64,000 nucleotides of DNA. It comes from PALSA-1444 sp964291045. GTDB lineage: Bacteria; Chlamydiota; Chlamydiia; Chlamydiales; Rhabdochlamydiaceae. The position numbers and the translations under genes are program-made. The notes beneath the pieces were generated by a model that had not been told where the DNA came from, did no database searches, and was given only the letters and a program-made list of their open reading frames with translations. Within the stretch, counting starts at the first letter, position 1. Each line of letters begins with the position of its first letter. Shown here one piece after another: positions 44,892 to 53,710 of this stretch. Location of the stretch: assembly GCF_964291045.1 (NCBI RefSeq), contig NZ_OZ197277.1, positions 1,612,001 through 1,676,000 of the forward strand, read 5' to 3'.

Positions 44892-46061
44892 ATGAACTAT
44901 GCCAAATATCTATTACTCAGCTCTATTGTACTCACCCATCAAGCTTTAATTGCAGATCTTAATGCCTCTTGTGAAAAGTGCCACTTCACTCCTCATCAAA
45001 GTGAAGAGCATTTGACTGAAGAAACCTCTTCTCAAAAGGTCTTTACTCAAGGGATTGCGCTCTCTTCAGAGGATATGCTGGGGGTAGAAGAGCCTTCTCA
45101 GGTATCTCTTCCTTCAAATAGAAGTTTATTTAAAATCAGCGGAGAATATCTTTACTTAAGAGCTACTCAAGAGGGGCTTAATTACGGCCTAATCACCTCT
45201 TTAGGAACAAAAGCTAAACCTCCTCTCACTGCTCTAATAGGAAAATTTGCGCACTTTCAGCCAAGTTTTAAACCAGGATACCGAGTAGGGGCTAGTTATT
45301 TAGTGCCTCATGCAAGAGGAGAGCTTTCTTTAAACTATATGCACTATGCAATGGATACTCTAAGCTCTATTACACCCTCACCCGCTCAAATCATCTATCC
45401 TCTCTTTGCAAATCAAAACGATGATCCTTATGCCACTTCTGCACAGGGTCTTTGGTCTCTTAAAATGAACTGTGTCGATTTAACGTATAACTCTCTTTTT
45501 AATATCTCAAAAAGCTTTTCCCTCCGTCCTTTTTTAGGAGCAAGATCTGCCTGGATCTCTCAACATATTATCGCGCAATATAATAACACGGCTTTTCCTG
45601 GAGATGCAGGAGAGAGCTCTCATACGGCTTTAACCAACTTAGATTGGAATGTCAGTAGCTACGGCCCTGTAGGAGGTGCTGAGACAAACTATTTCTTATT
45701 TAAAGGGATATCCTTTTTTGCTAAAGGCACTGCAGCTCTTCTTGTAGGAAGATCTCATCCTACGCTCCAAGAAACTTTAATACCTACTGGAACCATTGGA
45801 ACTCAAACAGGAGAGCAAGCAGAAATTAAGAACCGTTTTTGGTTTAACGCTCCTGTCTTTGAGCTCAATACGGGTCTTTCTTACACGCAGGATTGGGAAC
45901 AAGGAGGACTTGAAATTCAAGTCGGTTGGGAAGAGCAAATCTTTGCAAAGCAAAACCTCTCTTCTCTTTTTATCTCAGAATTTAATCACGGAACCACAAG
46001 AACCAGTCACGGCAATCTTGGGCTCTCTGGCTACACGTTAAAGGCCTCTTTAACATTCTAA
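44892..46061 (+). CDS. MOMP-like outer-membrane beta-barrel protein 1
   Basis: 389 residues. Signal peptide (about 1-21, ending near LIADLN), a short linker with CEKCH (residues 27-31), then a beta-barrel ending in phenylalanine (KASLTF). The barrel start FKISGEYLYLRATQEGLNYG and the later FKPGYRVGASY match the paralogs at 50308 and 55439 and the Legionella-type MOMP family. Probably a porin or adhesion surface protein. An AAGGAG-like site (AAGGAGAAATACTTC) precedes the ATG. A hairpin follows. Confidence 0.82.
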   Translation: MNYAKYLLLSSIVLTHQALIADLNASCEKCHFTPHQSEEHLTEETSSQKVFTQGIALSSEDMLGVEEPSQVSLPSNRSLFKISGEYLYLRATQEGLNYGLITSLGTKAKPPLTALIGKFAHFQPSFKPGYRVGASYLVPHARGELSLNYMHYAMDTLSSITPSPAQIIYPLFANQNDDPYATSAQGLWSLKMNCVDLTYNSLFNISKSFSLRPFLGARSAWISQHIIAQYNNTAFPGDAGESSHTALTNLDWNVSSYGPVGGAETNYFLFKGISFFAKGTAALLVGRSHPTLQETLIPTGTIGTQTGEQAEIKNRFWFNAPVFELNTGLSYTQDWEQGGLEIQVGWEEQIFAKQNLSSLFISEFNHGTTRTSHGNLGLSGYTLKASLTF

Positions 46062-46075
46062 TGCACCTTACCCTA

Positions 46076-46095
46076 AGCTCCTCTTCAGAGGAGCT
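46076..46095 (+). terminator. Hairpin after MOMP-like gene 1
   Basis: 8-bp perfect arms AGCTCCTC/GAGGAGCT with TTCA loop, 15 bp after the stop, then CTCTTTTAATCTT. Confidence 0.6.
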
Positions 46096-46172
46096 AGGAA
46101 CTCTTTTAATCTTAATACCGTATCTTCTCTCTTAAAAAAATAAACCCTCTTAAAGAAAGAAGGCTTGATCTT

Positions 46173-46844
46173 TTAGATCTCTTCATCCCCATAACCGCAC
46201 ACACCTGTTCTTGGAGAGTTCACAAGCGGCATTAACATATAAGTAGCTTCTTCTTTTTCTACACAAGGGTGTTTTTTTTGACACTTTTTACAGATTGTGG
46301 CTCCGCACACCATGCAAATGATTTCAGCTGGCTTTTTGCATTTTTCACACACAAAGGGAGGAGGGTCATTACGCATGAGAAGCGTGACTTGATGAGAGGG
46401 AGTAGCGTCAATAGCTTCTAAAACCTTTAAGAGAAGATAGGTCGAAGAGCCCATATCGTATGTATATTCAAATTCTAGCCCTTCAAAGACAATCTCTCCT
46501 AAATGTTTTTTCATCACTTTACTCGGGCTGCCCGAATAGGTATGAGACACATACTCTTTTCCTAAAATCGTAAACTCACTCATGTGACCGCAACACTCAA
46601 GCCAGATCTCTCTTAAGAAGTCATCTAGATCAATGAGGGCAAGTGTTTTAGGAACAGCGACAAACATCCAATACACATTAGGTTCTTCAACCCAAGAAAT
46701 CCGGATGATATATCCTTCCTCTAATTTTTCCCCCGATTGTAAAAGTTGTAGTGTCTCTTTACACTTAAGTAAATGCGCCTCCCCTCTCCCTGGAGTGAGG
46801 ATTTCTTTGCACCCGGTGCAAGCACCTTTTGTTTTAAAACCCAC
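46173..46844 (-). CDS. Zinc-finger protein with plasmid pRiA4b ORF-3-like domain
   Basis: 223 residues. An N-terminal zinc knuckle (CTGC at about 9-12, later LLKC) is followed by a pRiA4b ORF-3-type (IS1096 TnpR passenger) domain whose mark is LDDFLREIWLECCGHMSEF and then EYTYDMGSSTYLLLKV. The C-terminus has a treble-clef/ribbon cluster (CEKC, CMVC, CKKCQKKHPC). The domain occurs in plasmid and transposon passengers and in many environmental bacteria; its function is unknown. Monocistronic, convergent with MOMP-like gene 1. Confidence 0.7.
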   Translation of the reverse strand: MGFKTKGACTGCKEILTPGRGEAHLLKCKETLQLLQSGEKLEEGYIIRISWVEEPNVYWMFVAVPKTLALIDLDDFLREIWLECCGHMSEFTILGKEYVSHTYSGSPSKVMKKHLGEIVFEGLEFEYTYDMGSSTYLLLKVLEAIDATPSHQVTLLMRNDPPPFVCEKCKKPAEIICMVCGATICKKCQKKHPCVEKEEATYMLMPLVNSPRTGVCGYGDEEI

Positions 46845-47201
46845 CGCTTTCTCCTTAATAAAAAATATGTAAAGTCATTTTAGAAAATAAGAAGGAATTT
46901 TTCAATAGACGGTCTACTATTCTTCAGTCTTGACGCATGACAATTCTCTTCGTTAACAGCTGGCGCGAACATGCGGAGAATAGGTCTCTTTTCTCTCTTG
47001 AATTTTACGCTTTTGATGTGGATTCATAGCTTTTATGATAAAAAGCGTTATCTTCCTCAGGATAGATCAGCTAGCCGCTGCATTTTTATTGTACTCTTGT
47101 GCAGCATCTTCTTTAAAAAATATGCCTCCCCCTCTATTTTTAAGAACGAGATAATCCCTTTCTTTCTAAGCAAGTGTGTAGAGAGAGAGGGATCTGAATC
47201 G
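46845..47201. other. 357-bp gap between the zinc protein and the LRR-NEL gene
   Basis: Upstream region of the zinc-finger gene and downstream region of the LRR-NEL gene, both read leftward. The only rightward frame (46971-47264) lacks a ribosome binding site and overlaps the LRR-NEL 3' end. No convincing terminator or repeat seen. Confidence 0.5.
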
Positions 47202-49913
47202 TTATTTTTTAAGTTTCTTCAGCTCTTGTTTGATCAGAGAATCTTCTTCTTTCCCATCTTCTAAAGTAGAAGACTCTGCTAAGGAAGATTTCATTCGCAA
47301 AAGATTCTTAATCTGCACTTTTACCCCGTATAGATCCACCCCTTCTTGGATATATCTTTTCACGAATGCATCGTAATCGTAGACAACATGATTATAGAGT
47401 ACAGGGCGCGTGGGAAGATCTTGCAGGTAAGGACAAATATCTGTAGAAAACATCCTTTTATTTGCCATAGGAAGATGATCCCAATCAAGGACAGATAATC
47501 GCCTTTGATACAGGTTCCAAGGGTCCCAGCTCATTAAAAAGGAGTTAAAGGCCTCCTCTGAAAATCCTTCTAAAAGCTCTTTTCCTATATGGTCAATTTC
47601 CTCATTAGAAATGGCAACACATTTTCTAAAAAGCATATTTTGGATATCAATCGGAAGATTTAGCATCTTCTGTAACCTGATATGAAATGCCATGTACACC
47701 TCTACTTCATCCACAAACTGCAGTGTATTGATATGCTTTTCAATTTTTTGACTCAGCTGTTCCAGGAAGAAAAAACCTTTTGCAGATTTTTTGAGCTCTT
47801 CAGCCTTTACAGAAGGATGTTGTAGATCCTGGAGTTTTTGATAAAAGCCCATATCACTTAAGGTCGTCATGACTCTATCATCACAAGAAGAGAGTCCTTG
47901 ATGAATGAGGAAAGCGGCATGATGACATATCTCTGTATTTTGAGCCATGAGCTGAATCAGCTTAAGGACACGTTTTGCTAAAAATTCTCTTGTTGCTGCA
48001 TTATAAAAATCTGCAGTCCCTGTTAGACGCATCAGAAATGTTAAAAGGTTTTCATGATCTTGCACTTGAGTGAGGAGTTGGTGAAGCTTATAGCAGATTG
48101 TTTCAAGATCTATGGGCGCCTCTTTGGCTTCTTTTTCCCAAAATTCAAGAGCTGGAAGGAGAGCTTCAAACTCCATGATGTATGCTTCTACAGCATCTTC
48201 AGAAAAGTAAAACTGAACCCCTGCATGATTCAGAGCTTCCGCTTGTAATCTCTGAATAATCAAAGGAGAGAGTCCAGATCCTGTAAGATCGATAGAGCGG
48301 ATATCTCCATCAGAACAATACCCCAGAGTAGCTACCCAATGAGGTAAAGATGAGAGGCTAGTGCATCCACTCAAATCTAAATCGCCACCCAGCTCTAGTT
48401 GATCGGGTAATGTAGTCAGCTGTATACAATGAGAGAGATTCAAAGAATTCTTAACTTGAAGTCTACTTGGCATTGTTATTAGAGCTGTACAACCAAATAG
48501 GTTAAGCCTTCCTTGCACTTCAAGTTCTTCCGGAAGGTGTGTAAGGCTTGTACAGTGAGAGAGATTCAGAGACTTCTTTACTTTAAATCCCTTAGGGATT
48601 GTAGTTAGCGCTGTACAGTGAGAGAGATTAAACCTTCCTTGTACTTCAAGTTCTTCAGGAAGACGTGTTAGCTGTTTACATCCTGAGAGATTAAAATCCC
48701 CTCCTACTTTAAGCCCATTAGGTAGTGCAGTTAGAGATATACAATGAGAAAGGTTAAGGTTTCCTGGCACGTTGAGCCCTTCAGGAATGTGTGTAAGACC
48801 TTTACAATCCGAGCAATCTAAAGAGCCCTCTACCTTAAATCCCTTCGGTATTGCAGTGAGCGCTGTACATCCAGATAAACTAAGCCTTCCTTGTACTTCA
48901 AGTTTCTCAGGAAAAAACGTAAGGCTTGTACAATCTGAGAGATCTAAATCCCCCTTTACTTTAAGTCCGTTTGGGAGCGTAGTAAGAGCTATACATCTAA
49001 GCAGATCAAGCATGGCTTGTACTTCAAGTCCTTCAGGAAGAAATATCAAACTTGTACAATTTGAGAGATCTAAATCACCCCCCACTTTAAGCCCACTTGG
49101 TATTGCTGTAAGAGCTGTACAACCGGAGAGATCAAGCATTTCTTGTACTTCAAGTCCTTCAGGAAGAAATGTAAGGCTTGTACAGTTAGATAGGTCTAAA
49201 TCACCTCCCACTTTAAGCCTATTGGGTAGCGCTGTAAGAGCTGTACAACCGGGCAGGTGAAACCTTCCTTGTACTTCAAGCTCTTTAGGGAGAGCTATCA
49301 AGCTTGTACAATGAGATAGGTCTAAATCGCCACTTATTTTAAACCCATTTGGTAGTGCTGTAAGACCTATACAATCAGAGAGAATAGCGCTTCCTTGTAC
49401 TTCACACTCTTGAGGAAGAAGCGTAAGAGCCGTGCATCCAGACAGATCTAAATCACCCTGCACTTTTAGCCTATTGGGTAATTGAGTAAGAGCTATGCAC
49501 TCAGATAGGTCAAGGTTACCTTTAACTTCAAATATTTTAGGCAATGAAGATAGTTCAGAGACTGCTGAAAACACGACATTGCCGTTAACTTTAAGCTTTT
49601 GGGGAAAAAAGCCATGCTGATTTTCTTGAAAATCCTCCCTATCTTGACCAAGAAATTCAGAAAAAGATCGATTTTCACAGGAAAGGCTCCCCTCTATCTC
49701 AACATCTTTAGATTTTAAAAGGGAAAAAGAGTGGATATTAGCAAAACAAAGTGTGACATCACCTTTAAGTACGATGTGATGGGGCAACCCTTCTATCGTC
49801 TTAAGTTGGCCTAGTTCTTCTCCCAAGATGACTAAACTTGATTCACGACTCTCGAGGTTAAGAGTAGCATTCAAATTTTGAATAGGTGAGGCGTGAATAT
49901 TTGAAATACGCAT
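47202..49913 (-). CDS. Leucine-rich-repeat NEL-type E3 ubiquitin ligase (IpaH/SspH/SlrP-like)
   Basis: 903 residues. Residues about 120-525 hold about 19 repeats of 21 residues with consensus LPxxLxVxGDLDLSxCxxLTx, a cysteine-bearing LRR variant. After an LRR cap (LPHWVATL, IDLTGSGLSP) comes a NEL domain (about 570-860): FLMRLTGTADFYNAATREF, the catalytic CxD motif in SSCDDRVMTTL (Cys677, Asp679), LNLPIDIQNMLF and SFLMSWDPW. NEL enzymes are secreted ubiquitin ligases that act in host cells, with LRRs that bind substrate. No classical signal peptide, in keeping with type III secretion. The catalytic cysteine and aspartate are intact, so activity is plausible. Neighbours give no clue to target. 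Confidence 0.87.
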   Translation of the reverse strand: MRISNIHASPIQNLNATLNLESRESSLVILGEELGQLKTIEGLPHHIVLKGDVTLCFANIHSFSLLKSKDVEIEGSLSCENRSFSEFLGQDREDFQENQHGFFPQKLKVNGNVVFSAVSELSSLPKIFEVKGNLDLSECIALTQLPNRLKVQGDLDLSGCTALTLLPQECEVQGSAILSDCIGLTALPNGFKISGDLDLSHCTSLIALPKELEVQGRFHLPGCTALTALPNRLKVGGDLDLSNCTSLTFLPEGLEVQEMLDLSGCTALTAIPSGLKVGGDLDLSNCTSLIFLPEGLEVQAMLDLLRCIALTTLPNGLKVKGDLDLSDCTSLTFFPEKLEVQGRLSLSGCTALTAIPKGFKVEGSLDCSDCKGLTHIPEGLNVPGNLNLSHCISLTALPNGLKVGGDFNLSGCKQLTRLPEELEVQGRFNLSHCTALTTIPKGFKVKKSLNLSHCTSLTHLPEELEVQGRLNLFGCTALITMPSRLQVKNSLNLSHCIQLTTLPDQLELGGDLDLSGCTSLSSLPHWVATLGYCSDGDIRSIDLTGSGLSPLIIQRLQAEALNHAGVQFYFSEDAVEAYIMEFEALLPALEFWEKEAKEAPIDLETICYKLHQLLTQVQDHENLLTFLMRLTGTADFYNAATREFLAKRVLKLIQLMAQNTEICHHAAFLIHQGLSSCDDRVMTTLSDMGFYQKLQDLQHPSVKAEELKKSAKGFFFLEQLSQKIEKHINTLQFVDEVEVYMAFHIRLQKMLNLPIDIQNMLFRKCVAISNEEIDHIGKELLEGFSEEAFNSFLMSWDPWNLYQRRLSVLDWDHLPMANKRMFSTDICPYLQDLPTRPVLYNHVVYDYDAFVKRYIQEGVDLYGVKVQIKNLLRMKSSLAESSTLEDGKEEDSLIKQELKKLKK

Positions 49914-50307
49914 AACATCCTTAGTAAAGATTTTTAGTGAGCCATGCTGTTATCTTAAGATCTCTCACATGTTGCTCTCTTGACAAAGTGGGGTCCATTT
50001 TAGATGATTTGTTGATAGAAAAATAGGCCCTCATGAATGAAACTAAACATATCTAATGGAAGATTTTTTTGCATCTTTAATGCTCAATCTAATGATGAGG
50101 TGTGCTCGTTTTGAACTGAAAAAACTATTCTTTAATTTTCAAGTCTACTGAAAATCCACCTTCTGAAGAAGGCTGTTTAAAAGCATCAATAAGAAGAGAG
50201 AGCTTTCCAATCGTCATATTTAAGCCTCTATGAATAAAAAAGAAGCCTCTTAGAGTGACTCCCTAAGAGGCTTCCTTAACTATAAAAAGTATTCTACGAT
50301 CAGTTCA
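49914..50307. other. 394-bp gap between LRR-NEL and MOMP-like gene 2
   Basis: Contains the upstream region of the leftward LRR-NEL gene and, at its right end, the terminator of MOMP-like gene 2. AT-rich, no open frame of note, no repeats seen. Confidence 0.5.
50242..50274 (-). terminator. Intrinsic terminator of MOMP-like gene 2
   Basis: Perfect 12-bp arms GAAGCCTCTTAG (50242-50253) and CTAAGAGGCTTC (50263-50274) with a 9-nt loop; read leftward it is followed by a T-run (AATAAAAAA on the + strand). Confidence 0.85.
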
Positions 50308-51561
50308 TTAAAACTTAAGTGTTGCCTTGATGCTATAGCCTCCTAAACTTAAGCTTCCGCTGTCATTAAAGCTGTATCCAGACCCTGATTGGCTTAAGAA
50401 ACGGGGCATGAAGTTTTGATTACCCCAAAACTGCTCTTCCCATCCCAGTTTAAGATCCACTCCCACTTTTTTCCAATCGTGTTGATACCCAATACCCGCT
50501 ATAGCTTCAAAGACAGGTGTTGTCACAAATTGAGCATTTGTCACATGCATGTTTTGCTGAGCAGGAGGTAAAACACCGTCTGTAGGAAGACCTACAGTGT
50601 CTTGAGTGAAAAGAGGGTGAATTCTTCCCATCAGTAAAGAGCCGGTTCCTTGGCAGAAAAAGGAGAACCCTTGTCCTAACATGAGCTGCGTATCAACACC
50701 TCCTACAATCCCGTACCCTTGGTTTTTCCAATGCGCAGTTGGACTCATGGCTGTATAGGTGGGGTTATAAACTGTTTCCCCGTTGTCTGTGCTAGCGCCT
50801 GTATTCATATAAACTTGCAGATAGTTTGCAGCAAGAGTTTGACGGATGCTAGCTCCTCTAAACCCTGCAAAGGGTCTAACAGATACAACTTTTCCAGGAG
50901 AAAACTGAGCTCCCATTGTTGCATCAACAACATCCATCTTTAAATTCCAGCTAGCTAGCGCCTCTTGGGCATTAGGAACTCCCCATTGAAGAGCCCAATT
51001 AGGCCAAATGATATCTGTAGGCTGTACTGGAGAGATTGCAGGAGAGGGAACATTCACGCTACTTAAAGAAGTGAGCTTGTAATGCATCCACTGTACAGAA
51101 GCTTGAAGTTTTCCGTTAGAAGGTGCGTAAGAGGCCCCCACACGGTACCCTGCATGAAAGCCTGGTTGAATCCGGCTCACTGAACCCCAAGCGCCGCCTG
51201 CTAAAAAGGTGTTTTCTGATCCTTTTTGTACAGGAGAGAGCAGTGCATAATCTAACCCTTCTTCAATAGCTCTTAAATAGAGAAACTCTCCTGAAAACTG
51301 AAGCTCTAGATCTTGAGAAGAACTGAGACTATTGCTACTAGAATTGCCACTTGTCCCTAAACTTTGCGTTGTAGATCCATCATCATAACCTTTGACTTGA
51401 ACCATCGAAACTCCTCCCTTTTTTCCATTCAAAGAGTGGTGAATAGGGCAGTGAGAGCAGTTTTCGGCATTATCCATGAGAGATGTTTCTAAAGATCCTG
51501 CATGGATCATCGTTTGCGTTAAAAAGAGTGACGTGCACAAAAGGGTTTTCATATAACTCAT
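50308..51561 (-). CDS. MOMP-like outer-membrane beta-barrel protein 2
   Basis: 417 residues. Signal peptide (about 1-21, MIHAG), then a linker with CSHCPIHH (about 35-42) and a Ser/Asn-rich stretch, then a barrel from LQFSGEFLYLRAIEEGLDYA to the terminal KATLKF. HAGYRVGASYAPS, WGNQNF and LGWEEQFW mirror gene 1 (LGWEEQ-like VGWEEQIF). Both share a CxxC near the mature N-terminus, which may form disulfides in the extracellular particle. GGAG lies about 10 nt before the ATG. A large imperfect hairpin sits in its predicted leader. Confidence 0.83.
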   Translation of the reverse strand: MSYMKTLLCTSLFLTQTMIHAGSLETSLMDNAENCSHCPIHHSLNGKKGGVSMVQVKGYDDGSTTQSLGTSGNSSSNSLSSSQDLELQFSGEFLYLRAIEEGLDYALLSPVQKGSENTFLAGGAWGSVSRIQPGFHAGYRVGASYAPSNGKLQASVQWMHYKLTSLSSVNVPSPAISPVQPTDIIWPNWALQWGVPNAQEALASWNLKMDVVDATMGAQFSPGKVVSVRPFAGFRGASIRQTLAANYLQVYMNTGASTDNGETVYNPTYTAMSPTAHWKNQGYGIVGGVDTQLMLGQGFSFFCQGTGSLLMGRIHPLFTQDTVGLPTDGVLPPAQQNMHVTNAQFVTTPVFEAIAGIGYQHDWKKVGVDLKLGWEEQFWGNQNFMPRFLSQSGSGYSFNDSGSLSLGGYSIKATLKF

Positions 51562-51598
51562 TGAGTTTGTCTCCTATAAGAAATTCTAAGAAGCTAAG

Positions 51599-51650
51599 TT
51601 CTAACAGCAAGATGTAAGGATACGCACCTCATCTTGATGATCTGTTAGAA
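51599..51650 (-). promoter_or_regulatory. Stem-loop in the leader of MOMP-like gene 2
   Basis: Two-part stem: 51599-51607 pairs with 51642-51650 (TTCTAACAG/CTGTTAGAA) and 51608-51614 pairs with 51630-51636 (CAAGATG/CATCTTG), with a 5-nt bulge on one side. It lies 38 bp upstream of the ATG on the minus strand, so it would be in the mRNA leader if transcription starts above it. Confidence 0.45.
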
Positions 51651-51848
51651 TCTAGCAAGCATTAACTTGCAAAATACCGCTTCTATTTTTCTTTTTCATC
51701 GCAATAATCGGTTTTTTTGTAAAGGAGATATTTTTAATTAAGGAGAAAGAGGAATCACTGAAGACTCCTATATCTAAAGAGCGCAAAAGAAACTCTTAAC
51801 ACTCTTGCTAGATAAGAGCGTGCTTAGAATAACTTCTTTAACTTGATC

Positions 51849-52634
51849 TTAAGAAAGAGAGGATAAATCAGGTATCACTTCAATCTGAGCAAACACTTTA
51901 GCCCGTAATATTTGCTGAATGGCAGTTAGCGTGGATCCTGTTGCCGAGTAGCATGAAGTGCACGACCCTTGATAGGAAATCGTGAGCTTATGATCTTCTG
52001 AGAGATTCACAATTTGTACACCCCCCTCATCAAGTTCTATATAGGGACGAATATCTGTTTGAATGACATGCTCAATGATCTTAAGCTTTTCTGCTTGAGG
52101 CATGAGTTCCCACCCTTCGATTCCCTCACCGCTTAAGAGCTCTGGAGAAAGCGGAGAAACATATCCGATATCTTCAATGGGAATATCCATACACTGACTG
52201 CAAAGTTCATCAATGGCATCAATGACATGGTTAATATATCCATAAAACTCTAAAGGCACGCCCTCTTTATACGATTGATCACAGAGCTCCTTATCCAGGA
52301 GATCGCTGCTGATGCGGCGCGCCTGATCGTAGTTTTTTCTTAAGAGGAAATGGCAGGCTGCCTCTAAAATGGCGGTAAGGGCTGAAGGGCCGCTCATTTG
52401 ATACCGAATATCTGCAATGACGCCGTCCATTTCATCAATCAAAGCGTAAAGAGCTAGATGAAACCCTTCATGCTCTCCCCCTATTTTAGAAACCACAACT
52501 CTTAACTCTCTTCCTTCTACATCTTGGGGAAGAAAAAAGCCTACAAATTGCGGCTGCTCGATTTTATGGACCATTTTTTTGGTGTATTTAGCCCAAGGGT
52601 AAGGACGGTAACACCGTTTCATTAGCTCAGTCAT
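51849..52634 (-). CDS. nifU: NifU-like protein with degenerate scaffold half and intact Nfu CxxC
   Basis: 261 residues. The N-terminal half (about 20-150) resembles IscU/NifU_N but the usual cluster-ligand cysteines are not in place: the GC(A/G) position reads MSGPSALT. The C-terminal NifU/Nfu domain (about 185-255) keeps GSCTSCYSATGSTL with Cys225 and Cys228, enough for Fe-S carriage as a dimer. Start overlaps the nifS stop by 4 bp. In Chlamydia nifU (CT720) sits beside nifS and gpmA, as here. The protein is probably an Fe-S carrier rather than an assembly scaffold, by inference. Confidence 0.8.
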   Translation of the reverse strand: MTELMKRCYRPYPWAKYTKKMVHKIEQPQFVGFFLPQDVEGRELRVVVSKIGGEHEGFHLALYALIDEMDGVIADIRYQMSGPSALTAILEAACHFLLRKNYDQARRISSDLLDKELCDQSYKEGVPLEFYGYINHVIDAIDELCSQCMDIPIEDIGYVSPLSPELLSGEGIEGWELMPQAEKLKIIEHVIQTDIRPYIELDEGGVQIVNLSEDHKLTISYQGSCTSCYSATGSTLTAIQQILRAKVFAQIEVIPDLSSLS

Positions 52635-53710
52635 AAATGCACCTGCATTTTTTTCAGTTTATGCACCCCTTTAATGAACATATCTAGCACATAGGCAAGA
52701 TCATCTTCTTGCAAATAGGGAGAAAAAGCAAGGGATAATCCTCCGCATTCATAACTCTTTCCGCTAGCTTTTAGCACAGCTTTTACCGTTTGAAAAGGGC
52801 CGCCGCCAATTGAGGCGTCAATACGGTGCTTATAGAGAAAATAGAGAAGCGCCTCATCTGTAATACCTGGAAAATGTATGGCTAAAATATGAGGAGCCCG
52901 CTCTACTTCTTTCCCGATGATTTGAACATCTGGAAAAGCAAGAAGGAGTTCTTTCTCAAACACACTTCTTCTTCTAGCAGACTCCATGGCAAATTGCTCT
53001 TGCGTTTTTATTTTTTCTTTAACCACTTGATTAAGCGTTAAAATGAGAGAGGGATGCGGCTCTATAAAAACAGCTTCTTTAGAAAAAAGCCCTCCCATAC
53101 CCGAGGGCGCTCCTAGTTTATCCCCATCAAAAGAGAGATAATCAGCTCCCCACTCTTTTAAAGAGACGCCCCACGTGCCAACCGCATGCGTCACATTCAC
53201 ATGGATTTTAATATGCCGGGAGTGACACAGCGTGATTAAAGATTCTACTGGCTGCATCACACCTGTTACAGGACACACAGCAGAAATAGAAACAAGACCT
53301 GTTTTAGGGCCAAGCATCTTTTCAAATTGCATAAGATCAATTCTTCCTTGATCATCTACAGGAGCCAGTTTAACGCCGCACCCAAGCTGCTCCATGAGCC
53401 CAAGCCCTTTTAAAATGGAGGCTTCCTCTGTTATGCTAGAGATAAATTGATTTTTGCCGGTTTCTCTCACATCATATAAATAGTGATGGAAAAAGAGCTT
53501 TTCCGCCCCTAACATGCCGCCTGGTGTCGGCTGAAAAAGATAGGTGTGATCTCCTTCAAAAGCTTCCATGAGCTCTTTAATCGCTGTGTCCACAAGTGGG
53601 TAAAGGAGCAATCCTTTACCATGAGGCGTATCTAGCCTTCCCCATTTTTCCCAAGCAGAAAAAAGAGGCTTTGCAATCACATGCGAGTCAAGATCAATTC
53701 TATCTCTCAT
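52631..53710 (-). CDS. nifS: NifS-like class V aminotransferase lacking the catalytic cysteine
   Basis: 359 residues of the cysteine-desulfurase fold. The PLP lysine is in LSFDGDKLGAPSGMGG (Lys198), though the usual preceding histidine is aspartate. The usual PLP-stacking histidine region reads SITEEASIL. Where IscS/NifS has the catalytic cysteine loop (SGSAC) this protein has IDASIGGGPFQTVKAVL (298-313), with no cysteine; Cys322 lies further on in YECGG. So desulfurase activity by the standard mechanism is doubtful. It overlaps gpmA by 11 bp and nifU by 4 bp. Chlamydia keeps a gene in this place (CT721). Confidence 0.8.
   Translation of the reverse strand: MRDRIDLDSHVIAKPLFSAWEKWGRLDTPHGKGLLLYPLVDTAIKELMEAFEGDHTYLFQPTPGGMLGAEKLFFHHYLYDVRETGKNQFISSITEEASILKGLGLMEQLGCGVKLAPVDDQGRIDLMQFEKMLGPKTGLVSISAVCPVTGVMQPVESLITLCHSRHIKIHVNVTHAVGTWGVSLKEWGADYLSFDGDKLGAPSGMGGLFSKEAVFIEPHPSLILTLNQVVKEKIKTQEQFAMESARRRSVFEKELLLAFPDVQIIGKEVERAPHILAIHFPGITDEALLYFLYKHRIDASIGGGPFQTVKAVLKASGKSYECGGLSLAFSPYLQEDDLAYVLDMFIKGVHKLKKMQVHL

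Noticed and set aside
46971..47264. 97-residue rightward open frame
   Set aside because: No ribosome binding site, overlaps the 3' end of the LRR-NEL gene, low-complexity hydrophobic translation without family resemblance.
48772..49260. 162-residue rightward open frame opposite the LRR region
   Set aside because: Mirror of the 63-bp LRR repeats; no start signal.
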